28,709 bases of DNA from CAIWXH01 sp964555675 (GCA_964555675.1 CAZKTU010000063.1:1-28709); one strand, 5' to 3'; positions 1-8,088 are shown, counted from the first letter of the stretch. Notes: a model not told the origin generated them from the sequence alone. Numbers and translations are program-made.

Positions 1-11
1 GGCGGGGAGGC

Positions 12-36
12 TCGGAGGGGCCGCAGGCCCCTTCGA
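12..36 (-). terminator. Second hairpin downstream of the aminotransferase gene
   Basis: An inverted repeat with 11-base arms (12-22 and 26-36) and a 3-base loop. The arms pair perfectly except at one position, which is G-U on the plus strand and A-C on the minus strand. The core is GGGGCC/GGCCCC. It lies just downstream of the perfect hairpin at 48-78 on the minus-strand transcript. There is no T-run after it, so a classical intrinsic terminator is not shown. It may act as a transcript-end stabiliser or a bidirectional stop. Confidence 0.4.
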
Positions 37-47
37 AGAACGCCCCT

Positions 48-78
48 GCGTAGTAGCAAACTTGGTTTGCTACTACGC
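48..78 (-). terminator. Perfect 14-bp hairpin overlapping the aminotransferase stop codon
   Basis: A perfect 14-base inverted repeat, GCGTAGTAGCAAAC (48-61) and GTTTGCTACTACGC (65-78), with a 3-base loop. The minus-strand stop codon (73-75) lies inside the upstream arm, so a ribosome finishing the gene would open the stem. No T-tract follows in either direction. It probably marks the end of the minus-strand operon, with a second hairpin just beyond it. Confidence 0.5.
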
Positions 79-1380
79 GTATTTACGAAACACCGGCTTG
101 ACCGATTTGCCGACCAGGAAGCGCTCGACCCCGAACTCCAGGGCCTGACGGTAGACCTCGAGCGCCCCGCCGATCCCCGCAATCGTGCGGTCGATGTCCT
201 CGTCGCTGTGCGAGTAGCTGACGATCAGCGAGGGCATGAGCAACCCGCGCTTGATCGTCTCCTGCAGGAACAGCGTGCGGAAGGGCTGCGAGTCTTTCTT
301 CTCCTGGTCGCGCGTGGCGTAGACCAGCGCGCAGGGCTTGCCAAGCACCAGGAAGTGCCCCTCCAGCCCATTGCGGGCGATCTCCTGCTCGATCCCCGCG
401 CGCAGCCGGCGTCCCTGTCGCTCGAGGTGCGCGATCACCGGCTCGCGCTTATACACGTCGATCGTCGCAATCGCCGCGGCCAGGGCGTGGGTCTCGGCGC
501 CATGGGTAGTCGAGAGCATGAAGACCCGCTCGCGGTCGTGGTTGATCCCGCCCAGCTCCATGTACTCGCGCTTGCCGACCAGGGCCGAGACCGCGAAGCC
601 GTTGCCGAGGGCCTTGCCGAAGGTCGAGAGGTCAGGCACGATGTCGTAGTAGGCTTGGCCGCCGCCGTTGTGCCAGCGGAAGCCGGTGATCATCTCGTCC
701 AGGATGAAGAGCGCCCCATGGCGATGGCAGAGGTCGCGCAGCTTGTGCAAAAATCCGTCGGCGGGCTCCTCGCCCTTGGCCGGCTCGAGGATCACACAGG
801 CGATCCGCTCGGGGTGCTCCGCGAACAGCGCCTCGACGCTCGCCAGGTTGTTATAGCGGAACTTCAGCGTCAGCGAGCGCAGCTGCTCGGGGATGCCGGC
901 CGTCATCGGCGTCGTGCCCATGAACCACTCGTTGTACGAGTAGAAGGGGTGGTCGCCGCAGATCGCGATCATGTCGCGCCCGGTGACCGCGCGGGCCAGG
1001 GTCACCGCGGCGCTCGTCGCCGTCGAGCCGTCTTTGACGAACTTGACCATGTCTGCGCCGGGGACCAAGCTCAGCAGCGCCTCGGCGGCCTCGATCTCGA
1101 TCGCCGCGGGGCGGTTGAAGTTGACGCCGAGCAGCATCTGCTGCGCCGCCGCCTCGACCACCGCCGGGTAGGCGTGGCCCAGGGTGACCGCCCGCAGGCC
1201 CATGGCATACTCAATAAACTCGTTACCGTCGACGTCCCAGATGTGGCAGCCCGCGCCCCGGGCGATGAAGCCGGGTGAGAGCTCGGGGTACTGATCGTCG
1301 CCCTTGGCGTAGGTGTGGGCGCCCCCTGGGATGAGCGCGTGGGCCTTCGGCTGCAGCGCCTTGCTGTGGGTGAAGTCCAT
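73..1380 (-). CDS. Class III PLP-dependent aminotransferase (glutamate-1-semialdehyde aminomutase-like)
   Basis: A 435-residue fold-type I PLP enzyme of the class III aminotransferase family. The motif LFILDEMITGFR (residues 224-235) carries the PLP-ring aspartate D228. STFGKALGNGF (252-262) carries the Schiff-base lysine K256. The N-terminal PGGAHTYAKGDDQYP and the DGSTATSAA stretch near 117 resemble the glutamate-1-semialdehyde aminomutase subgroup. A role in haem synthesis is unlikely because the gene is the last of three in an operon with a sugar-type C-methyltransferase. A more likely job is amination of a nucleotide sugar or small-molecule aldehyde or ketone, but the substrate cannot be read from the sequence. 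The start has an excellent AAGGAGG about 6 bases upstream and lies 14 bases after the preceding stop, which supports co-transcription. The reading frame is intact, and the gene ends inside a perfect hairpin. Confidence 0.9.
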   Translation of the reverse strand: MDFTHSKALQPKAHALIPGGAHTYAKGDDQYPELSPGFIARGAGCHIWDVDGNEFIEYAMGLRAVTLGHAYPAVVEAAAQQMLLGVNFNRPAAIEIEAAEALLSLVPGADMVKFVKDGSTATSAAVTLARAVTGRDMIAICGDHPFYSYNEWFMGTTPMTAGIPEQLRSLTLKFRYNNLASVEALFAEHPERIACVILEPAKGEEPADGFLHKLRDLCHRHGALFILDEMITGFRWHNGGGQAYYDIVPDLSTFGKALGNGFAVSALVGKREYMELGGINHDRERVFMLSTTHGAETHALAAAIATIDVYKREPVIAHLERQGRRLRAGIEQEIARNGLEGHFLVLGKPCALVYATRDQEKKDSQPFRTLFLQETIKRGLLMPSLIVSYSHSDEDIDRTIAGIGGALEVYRQALEFGVERFLVGKSVKPVFRKYA

Positions 1381-1394
1381 GGCGTCCTCCTTAC

Positions 1395-2708
1395 TTATGC
1401 CGTCACTGATTCAGTGGGTACGAGCAGCCCGTGCTCAACGAGCCGCGCGGCGATGTCCGCCACCATGGCGAATGGCGCGCCGCTGCGCTCGGCGACCTCA
1501 AGCAGCGAGTGCTCGCCGTCCGACAGATTCAGCACCCACAACATGGTGAGCTGGTAGAGCTGTGGCGAGTAGCCGCCCACCGAGCCGTACAGGCCGCGCT
1601 TGCCGAGTTGCGGCTCGCAGTGCGGGTTCGTGCTGATGTAGGTCTGGTTGCGTTCGAGGATGTCCAGCACGGTTGTGCATAGCTCGAGCGAGTCGGCCAG
1701 GGCCTCGGGCCGCACAAAGTCGAGGTTATCGCCCGAGGTGTGATACTCGGCGAAGGTGCCGTGCTGCGAGCGCATCATGCAGCCGACCGGCAGGTTGAAG
1801 CCAGGCGAGCAGTACTGGCGCTCGTCGTAGCCGTAGGGGAAGAAGTCGATCAGCGTGTGCGGTCGCTCGCTCTGCTTGAGCGCCTGCACGAAGGCCCGGT
1901 CAACCTCGGCCTGGCCGCGCCGGCTGCGCTTGTAGGTCACCGGGGCGGGGTCGCCGACGCAGGTCAGCACGAAGCCGTGGCGTACCCTGCTGGCCGCGTC
2001 GGGGTTGCGGGCCAGCCAGGTGATTGCGCCGATCGTGCCGGGGATGAAGACGAAGCGGTAGGTGAAGCGGCGCGGCCGTTCCGCCAGGTGTCGGGCCAGC
2101 ATGGTCGCCACGGCGATGCCCGAGAGGTTATCGTCGGCCAGCGATGGGTGACAGGCGTGACACGAGATCAGCACCTCGTCGGCCAACTCGCCCGGCAAGA
2201 CGCACTCGGCGTAGGTCAGCGCGCCGTCGGCCAGAGTCGCGTCGATCACCACCTCATACTCTTCGTCGGGCAGCGCCTCAAGCTGCGCGTGGGGCAGGCA
2301 AAAGCCCCAGGTCTCTTTGTAGTACGAGGTGCGGTAGGGGATGCGCTCGGGCTGCTCGGGCAGGCTGAACAGGTGCGGGCGCAGCTCGGCCAGGCTCATG
2401 CGGCGCCGGACGGGGGTGCTATAGCTGACGACGTGGAGGTTTGAGCGCTGGAAGTCGACGATCCGCTCGCCGCGCCCGTTGGCGATATAGGCGTCGCGGA
2501 TGTTCCACTCCTTGGGCACCGTCCAGTCGAAGACTGGGGCGCCGCTCGGCACCTCATGCATGGTCAGCGGAATGAGCTCGCCGACTCGCCGCAGTGTGGC
2601 GCGCATGCCGTCGCCGGTGATACTGCGACAGATCGGGAAGAGCTCGGCGATCAGCTGGTACATCGCGACGCCGGCCTCAGCCGGCGTCGCTGGGGTGTCT
2701 ACACTCAT
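1395..2708 (-). CDS. COG4310/DUF4910-type aminopeptidase-like protein (M28-like)
   Basis: A 437-residue protein of the DUF4910 / aminopeptidase-like COG4310 family, which has a zinc-peptidase M28-like core and a C-terminal winged helix. Visible motifs are CHACHPSLADDNLSG (183-197), which matches the M28 H...DN metal region, and EYHTSGDN (321-328) with a second candidate histidine ligand. The position of the usual M28 Glu pair reads FIPGTIGAITWL (221-232), so the acidic pair is absent there. Residues near 390-430 look like a winged helix. Relatives often sit in surface-glycan or natural-product loci, and their substrate is generally unknown. I chose the ATG at 2708 over an ATG 30 bases upstream. 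GAGGAG precedes it and overlaps the upstream stop codon, 7 bases away, which implies translational coupling with the methyltransferase gene. Confidence 0.82.
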   Translation of the reverse strand: MSVDTPATPAEAGVAMYQLIAELFPICRSITGDGMRATLRRVGELIPLTMHEVPSGAPVFDWTVPKEWNIRDAYIANGRGERIVDFQRSNLHVVSYSTPVRRRMSLAELRPHLFSLPEQPERIPYRTSYYKETWGFCLPHAQLEALPDEEYEVVIDATLADGALTYAECVLPGELADEVLISCHACHPSLADDNLSGIAVATMLARHLAERPRRFTYRFVFIPGTIGAITWLARNPDAASRVRHGFVLTCVGDPAPVTYKRSRRGQAEVDRAFVQALKQSERPHTLIDFFPYGYDERQYCSPGFNLPVGCMMRSQHGTFAEYHTSGDNLDFVRPEALADSLELCTTVLDILERNQTYISTNPHCEPQLGKRGLYGSVGGYSPQLYQLTMLWVLNLSDGEHSLLEVAERSGAPFAMVADIAARLVEHGLLVPTESVTA

Positions 2709-2715
2709 CGGCTCC

Positions 2716-4014
2716 TCACACCGTGACCTTTTCCACAACCACCTGTTCCGCTCCTGTGTCGCTCAGGCTGGCCTGCGGGCCGGGCAGCACCTGCACCGAC
2801 GGGATCGGAATCACGAACTGGCCGCCCCACTCGAGGATGTGACGCTCCTGATGGATGATCTCGTCCTTGAGATTCCAGGGCAGAACCAGCACATAGTCTG
2901 GGCGCGTCTTATCGATCATTGAGGGGTCGCAGATTGGAATATGCGTGCCGGGCAGAAACAGGCCCTGCTTATAGGGGCTGCGATCCACGACATACTCGAG
3001 GAAGTCGCGTCCGATGCCGCAGTAGTTGAGCAGGGTATTGCCCTTGGCCGGCGCGCCGTAGCCGACCACCGTCTTGCCCTGGCGGCGGGCCTCGATCAAG
3101 AAGGAGAGCACGTCGCTCTTAATCTGCTTGACGGCCTCGGCAAAGGTGGCATAGTAGGCCAGATCGGTGAAGCCTTCTTCAATCTCGGTCTCGCGCAGTT
3201 CTTGCACGCGGGCGGTCACGGGGTGGGCCTCAGACTCGCTATGGCGAGCGTAGATGCGCAGCGAGCCGCCGTGGGTGAGGAGTTGGTCGACATCGAAGAT
3301 CGTGAGCCCGTGGTGGGCGAAAATGCGCTCGACGGTGATCAGCGAGAAATACGAGAAGTGCTCGTGATAGATCGTATCGAACTGCCGCTCTCTGATCAGG
3401 CGGAGCAGGTGCGGGAACTCCATCGTGATCACGCCGTCGGGCTTGAGCACGATTTTCAGGCCTGCGACGAAATCATTGAGCTGCGGGACATGGGCGAGCA
3501 CATTGTTGCCGATCACCAGGTCGGCCTGCACACCGTCTGCGGCCAGCTCGCGGGCCAGTTCGGCGCCGAAGAACCTGGTCAGGGTCGGGATGCCTTGCTT
3601 GATCGCCACCTCGGCCACATTGGCCGCGGGCTCGATCCCTAGCACCGGGATGCCGAGCTTGACAAAGTTGTGTAGCAGATAGCCGTCGTTGCTGGCGATC
3701 TCGACGATCTTGCTCGTTTTATCCAGCTGCAGCCGGTTCAGCATGTCGAGACTGTAGTTACGAGCGTGCTCGAGCCAGGTCTCTGAGTACGAAGAGAAGT
3801 AGGCGTAGTCGCTGAAAATCTGGTCGGGGCTTTCGAACTCGTCGAGCTGCACCAGAAAGCACTGCTCGCACACATAGAGCTGCAGAGGATAGAAGGGCTC
3901 CATCCGCAGCAGTTGATCCTGGCGCAGGTAGGCATTTGCCAGCGGCGACATGCCAAGATCGACAAAAATATCGTGAAGTGGCGTGCTGCAAAAGCGACAT
4001 TTGGCTTGAGACAT
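2716..4014 (-). CDS. SAM-dependent C-methyltransferase (NDP-hexose C-methyltransferase family)
   Basis: A 432-residue protein with the three-part layout of sugar C-methyltransferases such as TcaB9 and TylC3. An N-terminal zinc ribbon has ligands C6, C9, C49 and C52. The SAM-binding Rossmann motif VEIASNDGYLL is at about 105-115. The YHEHFSYF signature at 217-224 carries the Tyr/Glu/His residues that act at the sugar keto group. The C-terminal domain contains GYGAPAKGNTLLNY near 320-335. Length is normal for the family. The likely reaction is methylation of a carbon next to a keto group in a nucleotide-linked deoxysugar; the exact sugar is unknown. AAGGAG sits 6 bases before the ATG. It is the first gene of the operon, with the aminopeptidase-like and aminotransferase genes downstream, so a branched amino-sugar for a surface glycan or glycosylated metabolite is a reasonable inference. 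Confidence 0.9.
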   Translation of the reverse strand: MSQAKCRFCSTPLHDIFVDLGMSPLANAYLRQDQLLRMEPFYPLQLYVCEQCFLVQLDEFESPDQIFSDYAYFSSYSETWLEHARNYSLDMLNRLQLDKTSKIVEIASNDGYLLHNFVKLGIPVLGIEPAANVAEVAIKQGIPTLTRFFGAELARELAADGVQADLVIGNNVLAHVPQLNDFVAGLKIVLKPDGVITMEFPHLLRLIRERQFDTIYHEHFSYFSLITVERIFAHHGLTIFDVDQLLTHGGSLRIYARHSESEAHPVTARVQELRETEIEEGFTDLAYYATFAEAVKQIKSDVLSFLIEARRQGKTVVGYGAPAKGNTLLNYCGIGRDFLEYVVDRSPYKQGLFLPGTHIPICDPSMIDKTRPDYVLVLPWNLKDEIIHQERHILEWGGQFVIPIPSVQVLPGPQASLSDTGAEQVVVEKVTV

Positions 4015-4170
4015 AACTACTCCTTCGTGTTGATGAGTAAAGTGTGGCCTGAGGCCATGCAGGGTAGACGCCTAGTTGCCCACGCGAGAGCCTGATTCTG
4101 GAGTGAGACCTCCTTACAATGTGCAGCGTAGCTCTGTGTCGATCATCAGGCGGAAGACTATTCTGAGGAT

Positions 4171-4199
4171 ACTATAACGAAACCCCGCGACCAGAACAA
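4171..4199 (-). promoter_or_regulatory. Promoter of the C-methyltransferase operon
   Basis: On the minus strand, TTGTTC (4199-4194), a 17-base spacer and TATAGT (4176-4171) form a good sigma-70-type promoter. Transcription would begin near 4164 and leave a roughly 150-base leader before the methyltransferase ATG. This is pattern matching only. Confidence 0.5.
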
Positions 4200-4475
4200 A
4201 CCTGCTTCGGGAAGCGAAGTTTCTTGCCGGCAGGAAGGTGGGGCTCGTCCGGGGGTAGGCAGCCTGGCATTCGTCGTTTACGAAGAAGCCTGACGCCGCA
4301 TAGTGGTCGGGCATAGGGAACAGGGGTTCTAGAGGGAAGTGAGCGGTACGGCGCCCTCATGGCGACGAGGCCTTTGTGCTGTAATCAGCCTTAAGTGCCA
4401 GACACTTCTTCAAAGATACCGTCGGGGGGCGGCAAACCTATCCTAGCACAGAATGTGGTGACGCTCATTACTATC

Positions 4476-4495
4476 TAGACATGTACGAATGTCTA
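4476..4495. promoter_or_regulatory. Operator-like dyad upstream of dprA
   Basis: TAGACAT (4476-4482) and ATGTCTA (4489-4495) form a perfect 7-base inverted repeat with a 6-base centre, the size of a dimeric repressor site. It abuts a possible dprA promoter, TTGATG (4497-4502) - 17 bases - TATCTC (4520-4525), and so could control dprA. The -10 match is weak. Confidence 0.4.
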
Positions 4496-4545
4496 TTTGA
4501 TGAATATTCCTGCTTGGCGTATCTCTGGGCGTCGCCGTGCGGTAT

Positions 4546-5643
4546 ATGGGTATGTACCCTGAGCACACGCGCTACTACCTTGGCTTCAACCTGACCCCCG
4601 GCATCGGCCCGTCGCGGCTGGCGCGCCTTGTCGAGCGCTGCGGCTCGCTGGCGGCCGCCTGGCACGCCGACCCGTTCGAGCTCGCCGCGGCGGGCCTCGA
4701 CGGCAAGAGCAGCGCCGCGCTGCTCGCCACGCGGGCCCGCCTCAATCTCGACGCCGAGCTCGAGCGAGCGGCCCGCCTCGGCGTGACGCTGCTGACCCTC
4801 GACGACGCGGCCTACCCGGCACTGCTGCGCGAAATTCCCGGCGCGCCGCCCTTGATCTATGTGCGGGGCGGCCTGCTTCCCGCCGACGATTGGGCGGTGG
4901 CCGTGGTCGGCACCAGGGCCCCGACTGCCTACGGGCGCGAGGTCGCCTACAGCATCGCCGGAGAGCTCGCGAGCGCCGGCGTCACGGTGGTCTCGGGCTT
5001 GGCCCTGGGCGTCGACACACTCGCCCACGAGGCCGCCCTGGCCGCCGATGGTCGCACGATCGCCGTCCTCGGCAGCGGGGTCGACCTGCCGTACCCCGAA
5101 CGCAACCGCCGCCTGGCCGAGCGGATCGTCGAGCACGGCGCCCTGGTTAGTGACTACCCCCTCGGGACCATGCCCACGGCCGCGAACTTCCCGCCGCGCA
5201 ACCGGCTGATCAGCGGCCTCAGCCGCGCCACTCTGGTTGCCGAGGCCGGCGAGCAGAGCGGCGCCCTGATCACTGTCGGCTTCGCCCTCGACCAGGGGCG
5301 CGACGTCTTCGCGGCGCCAGGGCCGATCTTCGCTCGCCAGAGCGCGGGCTGCAACAGGCTGATCCGCAGCGGGGCGGCCCTCGCCCGCGGCGCCGCCGAT
5401 ATCCTGGCCGACCTCGACCTGACCGCGGCCACAGTGCAGCGCGAGGCCAGGGCCGAGTTGCCCGCCGACCCGGTCGAGGCCGCCCTGCTGGCCCTGCTGA
5501 CGGGCGAACCGCGCCACATCGACGAGCTGGGGCGCGAGGCCGGGCTGCCCGCCCACGCCACCGCCGCGGCCCTCGCCGTGCTCGAGCTCAAGGGCCTGGC
5601 CCGCCAGCCCGCGCCGCTGCACTATGTGCTGGGGAGGGGATGA
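4546..5643 (+). CDS. dprA: DNA-processing protein DprA (Smf)
   Basis: DprA/Smf binds incoming single-stranded DNA during natural transformation and loads RecA onto it. The N-terminal helix-hairpin-helix-like part contains TPGIGPSRLARLVERCG. The Rossmann-like core has the family motifs GLALGVDTLAHEAAL, GSGVDLPYPERNRRL, then FPPRNRLISGLS and AEAGEQSGALIT. The C-terminal 60 residues form the winged-helix extension (ALLTGEPRHIDELGREAGL). Length, about 365 residues, is typical. The start is uncertain: GTG 4537, ATG 4546 and ATG 4552 are all in frame and none has a good ribosome binding site. A proposed promoter would place the transcript start near 4532, so the mRNA leader may be very short. It converges with tupC, with 18 bases between the stops. 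Confidence 0.95.
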   Translation: MGMYPEHTRYYLGFNLTPGIGPSRLARLVERCGSLAAAWHADPFELAAAGLDGKSSAALLATRARLNLDAELERAARLGVTLLTLDDAAYPALLREIPGAPPLIYVRGGLLPADDWAVAVVGTRAPTAYGREVAYSIAGELASAGVTVVSGLALGVDTLAHEAALAADGRTIAVLGSGVDLPYPERNRRLAERIVEHGALVSDYPLGTMPTAANFPPRNRLISGLSRATLVAEAGEQSGALITVGFALDQGRDVFAAPGPIFARQSAGCNRLIRSGAALARGAADILADLDLTAATVQREARAELPADPVEAALLALLTGEPRHIDELGREAGLPAHATAAALAVLELKGLARQPAPLHYVLGRG

Positions 5644-5661
5644 GCCGGCCCTGCGCCCCGC

Positions 5662-6378
5662 TCAGTACACCATCTGGCCGCCGAGAAATGCGGCTGTCCG
5701 TGGGTCGCTCGGGCGCTCGAAGAGGCGCGTGGCCGGCCCAGACTCGACCAGCTCGCCCGCAATCAGCAGGGCGATGTCGTCGGCCATGCGGCGGGCCTGG
5801 AACAGGTTGTGGGTGACGAGCACCACGGTCGTGCCCTGCCGGCCCAGTTCGCGCACGATGGCTTCGATGCTCGCCACGTTGGCCGGGTCGAGGTTGGCCG
5901 TTGGCTCGTCGAGCAGCAGGACCCGCGGCTCGATCGCCAGGGCGCGGGCCAGGGCCACGCGCTGGGCCTCGCCGCCCGAGAGGGTCCGCCCCGCCGCCCG
6001 GGCCATGTGTGTCAGGCCCACCTGAGCGAGGGCCGCCGCGACGGCCGCGCGATTGTAGCCCCCGCGCAGCCGCAGACCGTATGCGACGTTGTCCCAGACC
6101 GTCGCGTCGAGCAAGAGCGGGCGCTGAAAGAGCGTGGTCACCTGGCGCCTGACAGCCATGGGCGGCCCCTCGGACGGCACGAGTCTGCCATCGTACGTGA
6201 GCTGCCCCGCGTCGGGGGCCTCGAGGAAGTTGAGCAGGCGCAGCAAGGTCGACTTGCCGGCGCCGCTTGGGCCTAGCAGGGCCAGGGTGCGCCCGGGCGC
6301 GACCTGTAGCTGCCCGACCCGCAGCACCGTGCGTTCGCCGTAGCGCTTGAGCACATTGCTGACGAGGTAGCCACTCAT
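5662..6378 (-). CDS. tupC: Tungstate ABC transporter, ATP-binding protein TupC
   Basis: A 238-residue ABC ATPase. Walker A is GPSGAGKST (36-44), the signature is LSGGEAQR (about 133-140), Walker B is VLLLDEPTANLD and the switch histidine lies in LVTHNLFQ. It powers import of the oxyanion delivered by TupA through the TupB pore at the inner face of the membrane. Its start overlaps the tupB stop as ATGA, so translation is coupled. Alone, the ATPase would be hard to tell from other small-anion importers; the assignment comes from the tupA-tupB-tupC order and the diagnostic TupA sequence. Confidence 0.9.
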   Translation of the reverse strand: MSGYLVSNVLKRYGERTVLRVGQLQVAPGRTLALLGPSGAGKSTLLRLLNFLEAPDAGQLTYDGRLVPSEGPPMAVRRQVTTLFQRPLLLDATVWDNVAYGLRLRGGYNRAAVAAALAQVGLTHMARAAGRTLSGGEAQRVALARALAIEPRVLLLDEPTANLDPANVASIEAIVRELGRQGTTVVLVTHNLFQARRMADDIALLIAGELVESGPATRLFERPSDPRTAAFLGGQMVY

Positions 6379-7073
6379 CGGCGGGCGAGGCGCTGCTGGA
6401 GCAGCAGGGCCGCGGCATTGATCACGAAGGTGATCGCCAGAAGTACGAAGGCCAGGGCCAGAGCCAGGCTGAAGTCGCCCTTGCGTGTTTCGAGCACGAT
6501 CGCTGTAGTGAGCACACGAGTCGAGCCGGCGATATTGCCGCCCACGAGCATCACCGCGCCGACCTCAGAGATGATCGCGCCGAAGCCGGCGATCAGGGCG
6601 ACCAGCACGCCGGCCCGGGCCTCCCAGAGCAGGGCGCGGGTCACCTGGCCGGGGGAAGCGCCGAGGGCCCGCAGCTGCAGGCGCAGGGCCGGATCGACGC
6701 CCTGGATGGAGGCCATGGTCAGCCCGGCGACCACGGGCAGGCTGATGATCGTCTGGGCGACGATCATCGCCGGCGGGGTGAAGAGCCACCCGAGCTCGCC
6801 CAGGGGCCCACTGCGCGAGAGCGCCAGGTAGACGAAGAGGCCTACGACCACGGGCGGCAGGCCCATGCCTGTGTACACTAGGGCCACCAGAATCCGGCGG
6901 GCGGGGAAGGAGCGCAGCGCCAGCAGGGCCCCGAGGGGCAGGCCGAGAAGGGCGCTCAGGGCGAGGGCTGCGCCCGAGACGTACAGCGACAGGCTGATGA
7001 TCTCCAGAGTGGCGGCATCGCCGCCAAACAGCAGCGCGAGGCCCTGGCGCAGCCCATCGATCAGGTCGTTCAT
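6375..7073 (-). CDS. tupB: Tungstate ABC transporter, permease TupB
   Basis: A 232-residue inner-membrane protein with about five to six hydrophobic helices. The cytoplasmic-loop sequence LRALGASPGQVTRALLWEARAGVL is the EAA-type motif that docks with the ATPase. GFGAIISEVGAVMLVGGNI and TRVLTTAIVLETRKGDFSLAL are typical of the TupB family. It forms the homodimeric channel for tungstate. It overlaps its neighbours by ATGA at both ends (7070-7073 with tupA and 6375-6378 with tupC), the tightest form of operon packing. Confidence 0.9.
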   Translation of the reverse strand: MNDLIDGLRQGLALLFGGDAATLEIISLSLYVSGAALALSALLGLPLGALLALRSFPARRILVALVYTGMGLPPVVVGLFVYLALSRSGPLGELGWLFTPPAMIVAQTIISLPVVAGLTMASIQGVDPALRLQLRALGASPGQVTRALLWEARAGVLVALIAGFGAIISEVGAVMLVGGNIAGSTRVLTTAIVLETRKGDFSLALALAFVLLAITFVINAAALLLQQRLARR

Positions 7074-7978
7074 GGGGATGCGGCCGGATAGAACAGGGGC
7101 TGCCCGAAGGTCTCTACGCCGAAGGCCCCGATGGCGGCCTGGGCCTCGGGGCCGGTCAGCCAGGCGGCGAACGCTTCGGCGAGGGCGTTATTCACAGTGG
7201 GGTGTGTAGCCGGGTTGACCGGGATGACCCCGTACGGGTTGTAGAGCGCCTTGTCGGGGTTGGCGTCGATCTTCTCGCCGCCGAAGAGCAGGTTCAGCTC
7301 CGGCAGGTTCGCTCGGCTCGCGAGCCAGGTGCCGCGGTCGGCGAGGGTATAGGCGCCGAGCTCGTTTGCGGCGATCAGTGTCTCGCCCATGCCCTGGCCG
7401 AGGGAGCGGTACCAGCTCAGGGTCTGGGTGGGCGTGACGCCCGTAGAGGCCCAGATGCTCAGCTCTTTGGTGTGGGTCCCGCTCTCGTCGCCGCGCGAGG
7501 CGAAGGGCGCCTCGGAGGCCATGATCGCGCCGAAAGCCTCGCTGGCAGTTGTCGCGGCGCTGACGCCGGCCGGGTCGGCGGCCGGGCCGACAATCACGAA
7601 GTCGTTGTACATCACGTCGCGGCGATTGACGCCGTGGCCGGCCTCGACGAAGGCATCCTCGCGGCGGCGGGCGTGGACGAGCACCACGTCGACGTCGCCA
7701 TTCTCGCCCAGCTCGAGCGCCTGCCCGGTGCCGACGGCGATCACCTCCACCCTGGCGCCGCTGGCGGCCTCGAAGGCGGGCAGGATGGCCTCGAGCAGGC
7801 CCGAGTCGGCGGTTGAGGTGGTGGTGGCGAGGCGCAGCACCTGCCCCTGGGCGGCAGGCGCAGCGCTAGGAGCGTCGGTCGGGGTGGGCGGCTCTGTGGG
7901 CGTCACGGCGGGCGGTGCGCCACACGAGACCAGCAGCAGCAGGGCGGCGACGGCGGCGATCAGTCGGCTAGAGCGCAT
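7070..7978 (-). CDS. tupA: Tungstate-binding lipoprotein TupA
   Basis: A 302-residue periplasmic-type binding protein. The N-terminal signal ends in a lipobox, LLVSC, with the lipidated cysteine near residue 19, followed by a Pro/Thr/Ala linker. The mature part starts with LRLATTTSTADSGLLEAILP, the TTTS oxyanion-binding motif of TupA. It continues with VGTGQALELGENGDVDVVLVHAR, VMYNDFVIVGPAADPAGV and SRGDESGTHTKELSIW, all close to family consensus. It captures tungstate with high selectivity over molybdate and passes it to TupB. GAGGA lies about 7 bases before the ATG and falls partly inside a predicted leader stem (see 7979-8082), so expression may be controlled by RNA folding. Confidence 0.93.
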   Translation of the reverse strand: MRSSRLIAAVAALLLLVSCGAPPAVTPTEPPTPTDAPSAAPAAQGQVLRLATTTSTADSGLLEAILPAFEAASGARVEVIAVGTGQALELGENGDVDVVLVHARRREDAFVEAGHGVNRRDVMYNDFVIVGPAADPAGVSAATTASEAFGAIMASEAPFASRGDESGTHTKELSIWASTGVTPTQTLSWYRSLGQGMGETLIAANELGAYTLADRGTWLASRANLPELNLLFGGEKIDANPDKALYNPYGVIPVNPATHPTVNNALAEAFAAWLTGPEAQAAIGAFGVETFGQPLFYPAASP

Positions 7979-8082
7979 AGAGATTCCTCAGATCGACCTG
8001 ATCCAGGTGGCGTAGCTGGTGTCATAGCCCCCAGACCTTCGACGGCGTTGTGGAAGGCAGGGGGGACCTGAGTCTCGATGCC
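7979..8082 (-). promoter_or_regulatory. Structured tupA leader: candidate riboswitch or thermosensor
   Basis: On the minus strand the leader can fold into a three-way junction. P1 pairs GAGA-CTCAGGTC (8076-8065) with GATCTGAG (7994-7987) and TCTC (7983-7980), giving 12 pairs with one G-U and a 3-base bulge. P2 has CCCCC/GGGGG (8064-8060 with 8032-8028) and CCTTC/GAAGG (8057-8053 with 8040-8036). P3 is ACCTG-GAT-CAGGT (8008-7996). P1 covers half of the tupA ribosome binding site. The ACCTG arm of P3 can instead pair with the CAGGT in the 5' arm of P1, which would free that site. This is seen in the sequence; ligand and function are unknown. Confidence 0.45.
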
Positions 8083-8088
8083 CAAGGC

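Larger units (their letters stand above)
4015..4545. other. Intergenic regulatory region between the divergent methyltransferase operon and dprA
   Basis: About 530 bases, visibly less GC-rich than the flanking genes. The methyltransferase-proximal end holds a roughly 150-base transcribed leader with a small TGGCC/GGCCA hairpin near 4045-4057. A minus-strand promoter sits at 4171-4199 and a 20-base dyad at 4476-4495. Between about 4200 and 4470 I see no convincing gene. Short frames of 60-66 codons have no recognisable domain or ribosome binding site. Confidence 0.5.

Noticed and set aside
4114..4360. Short minus-strand frames of 60-66 codons in the dprA upstream gap
   Set aside because: They overlap each other and a proposed promoter, lack a ribosome binding site and show no recognisable protein signature.
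7991..8026. Resemblance of plus-strand GACCTGATCCAGGT to the TPP riboswitch core
   Set aside because: The required CUGAGA segment is missing, no thiamin gene lies downstream on that strand, and the match arises from the short P3 palindrome of the tupA leader.
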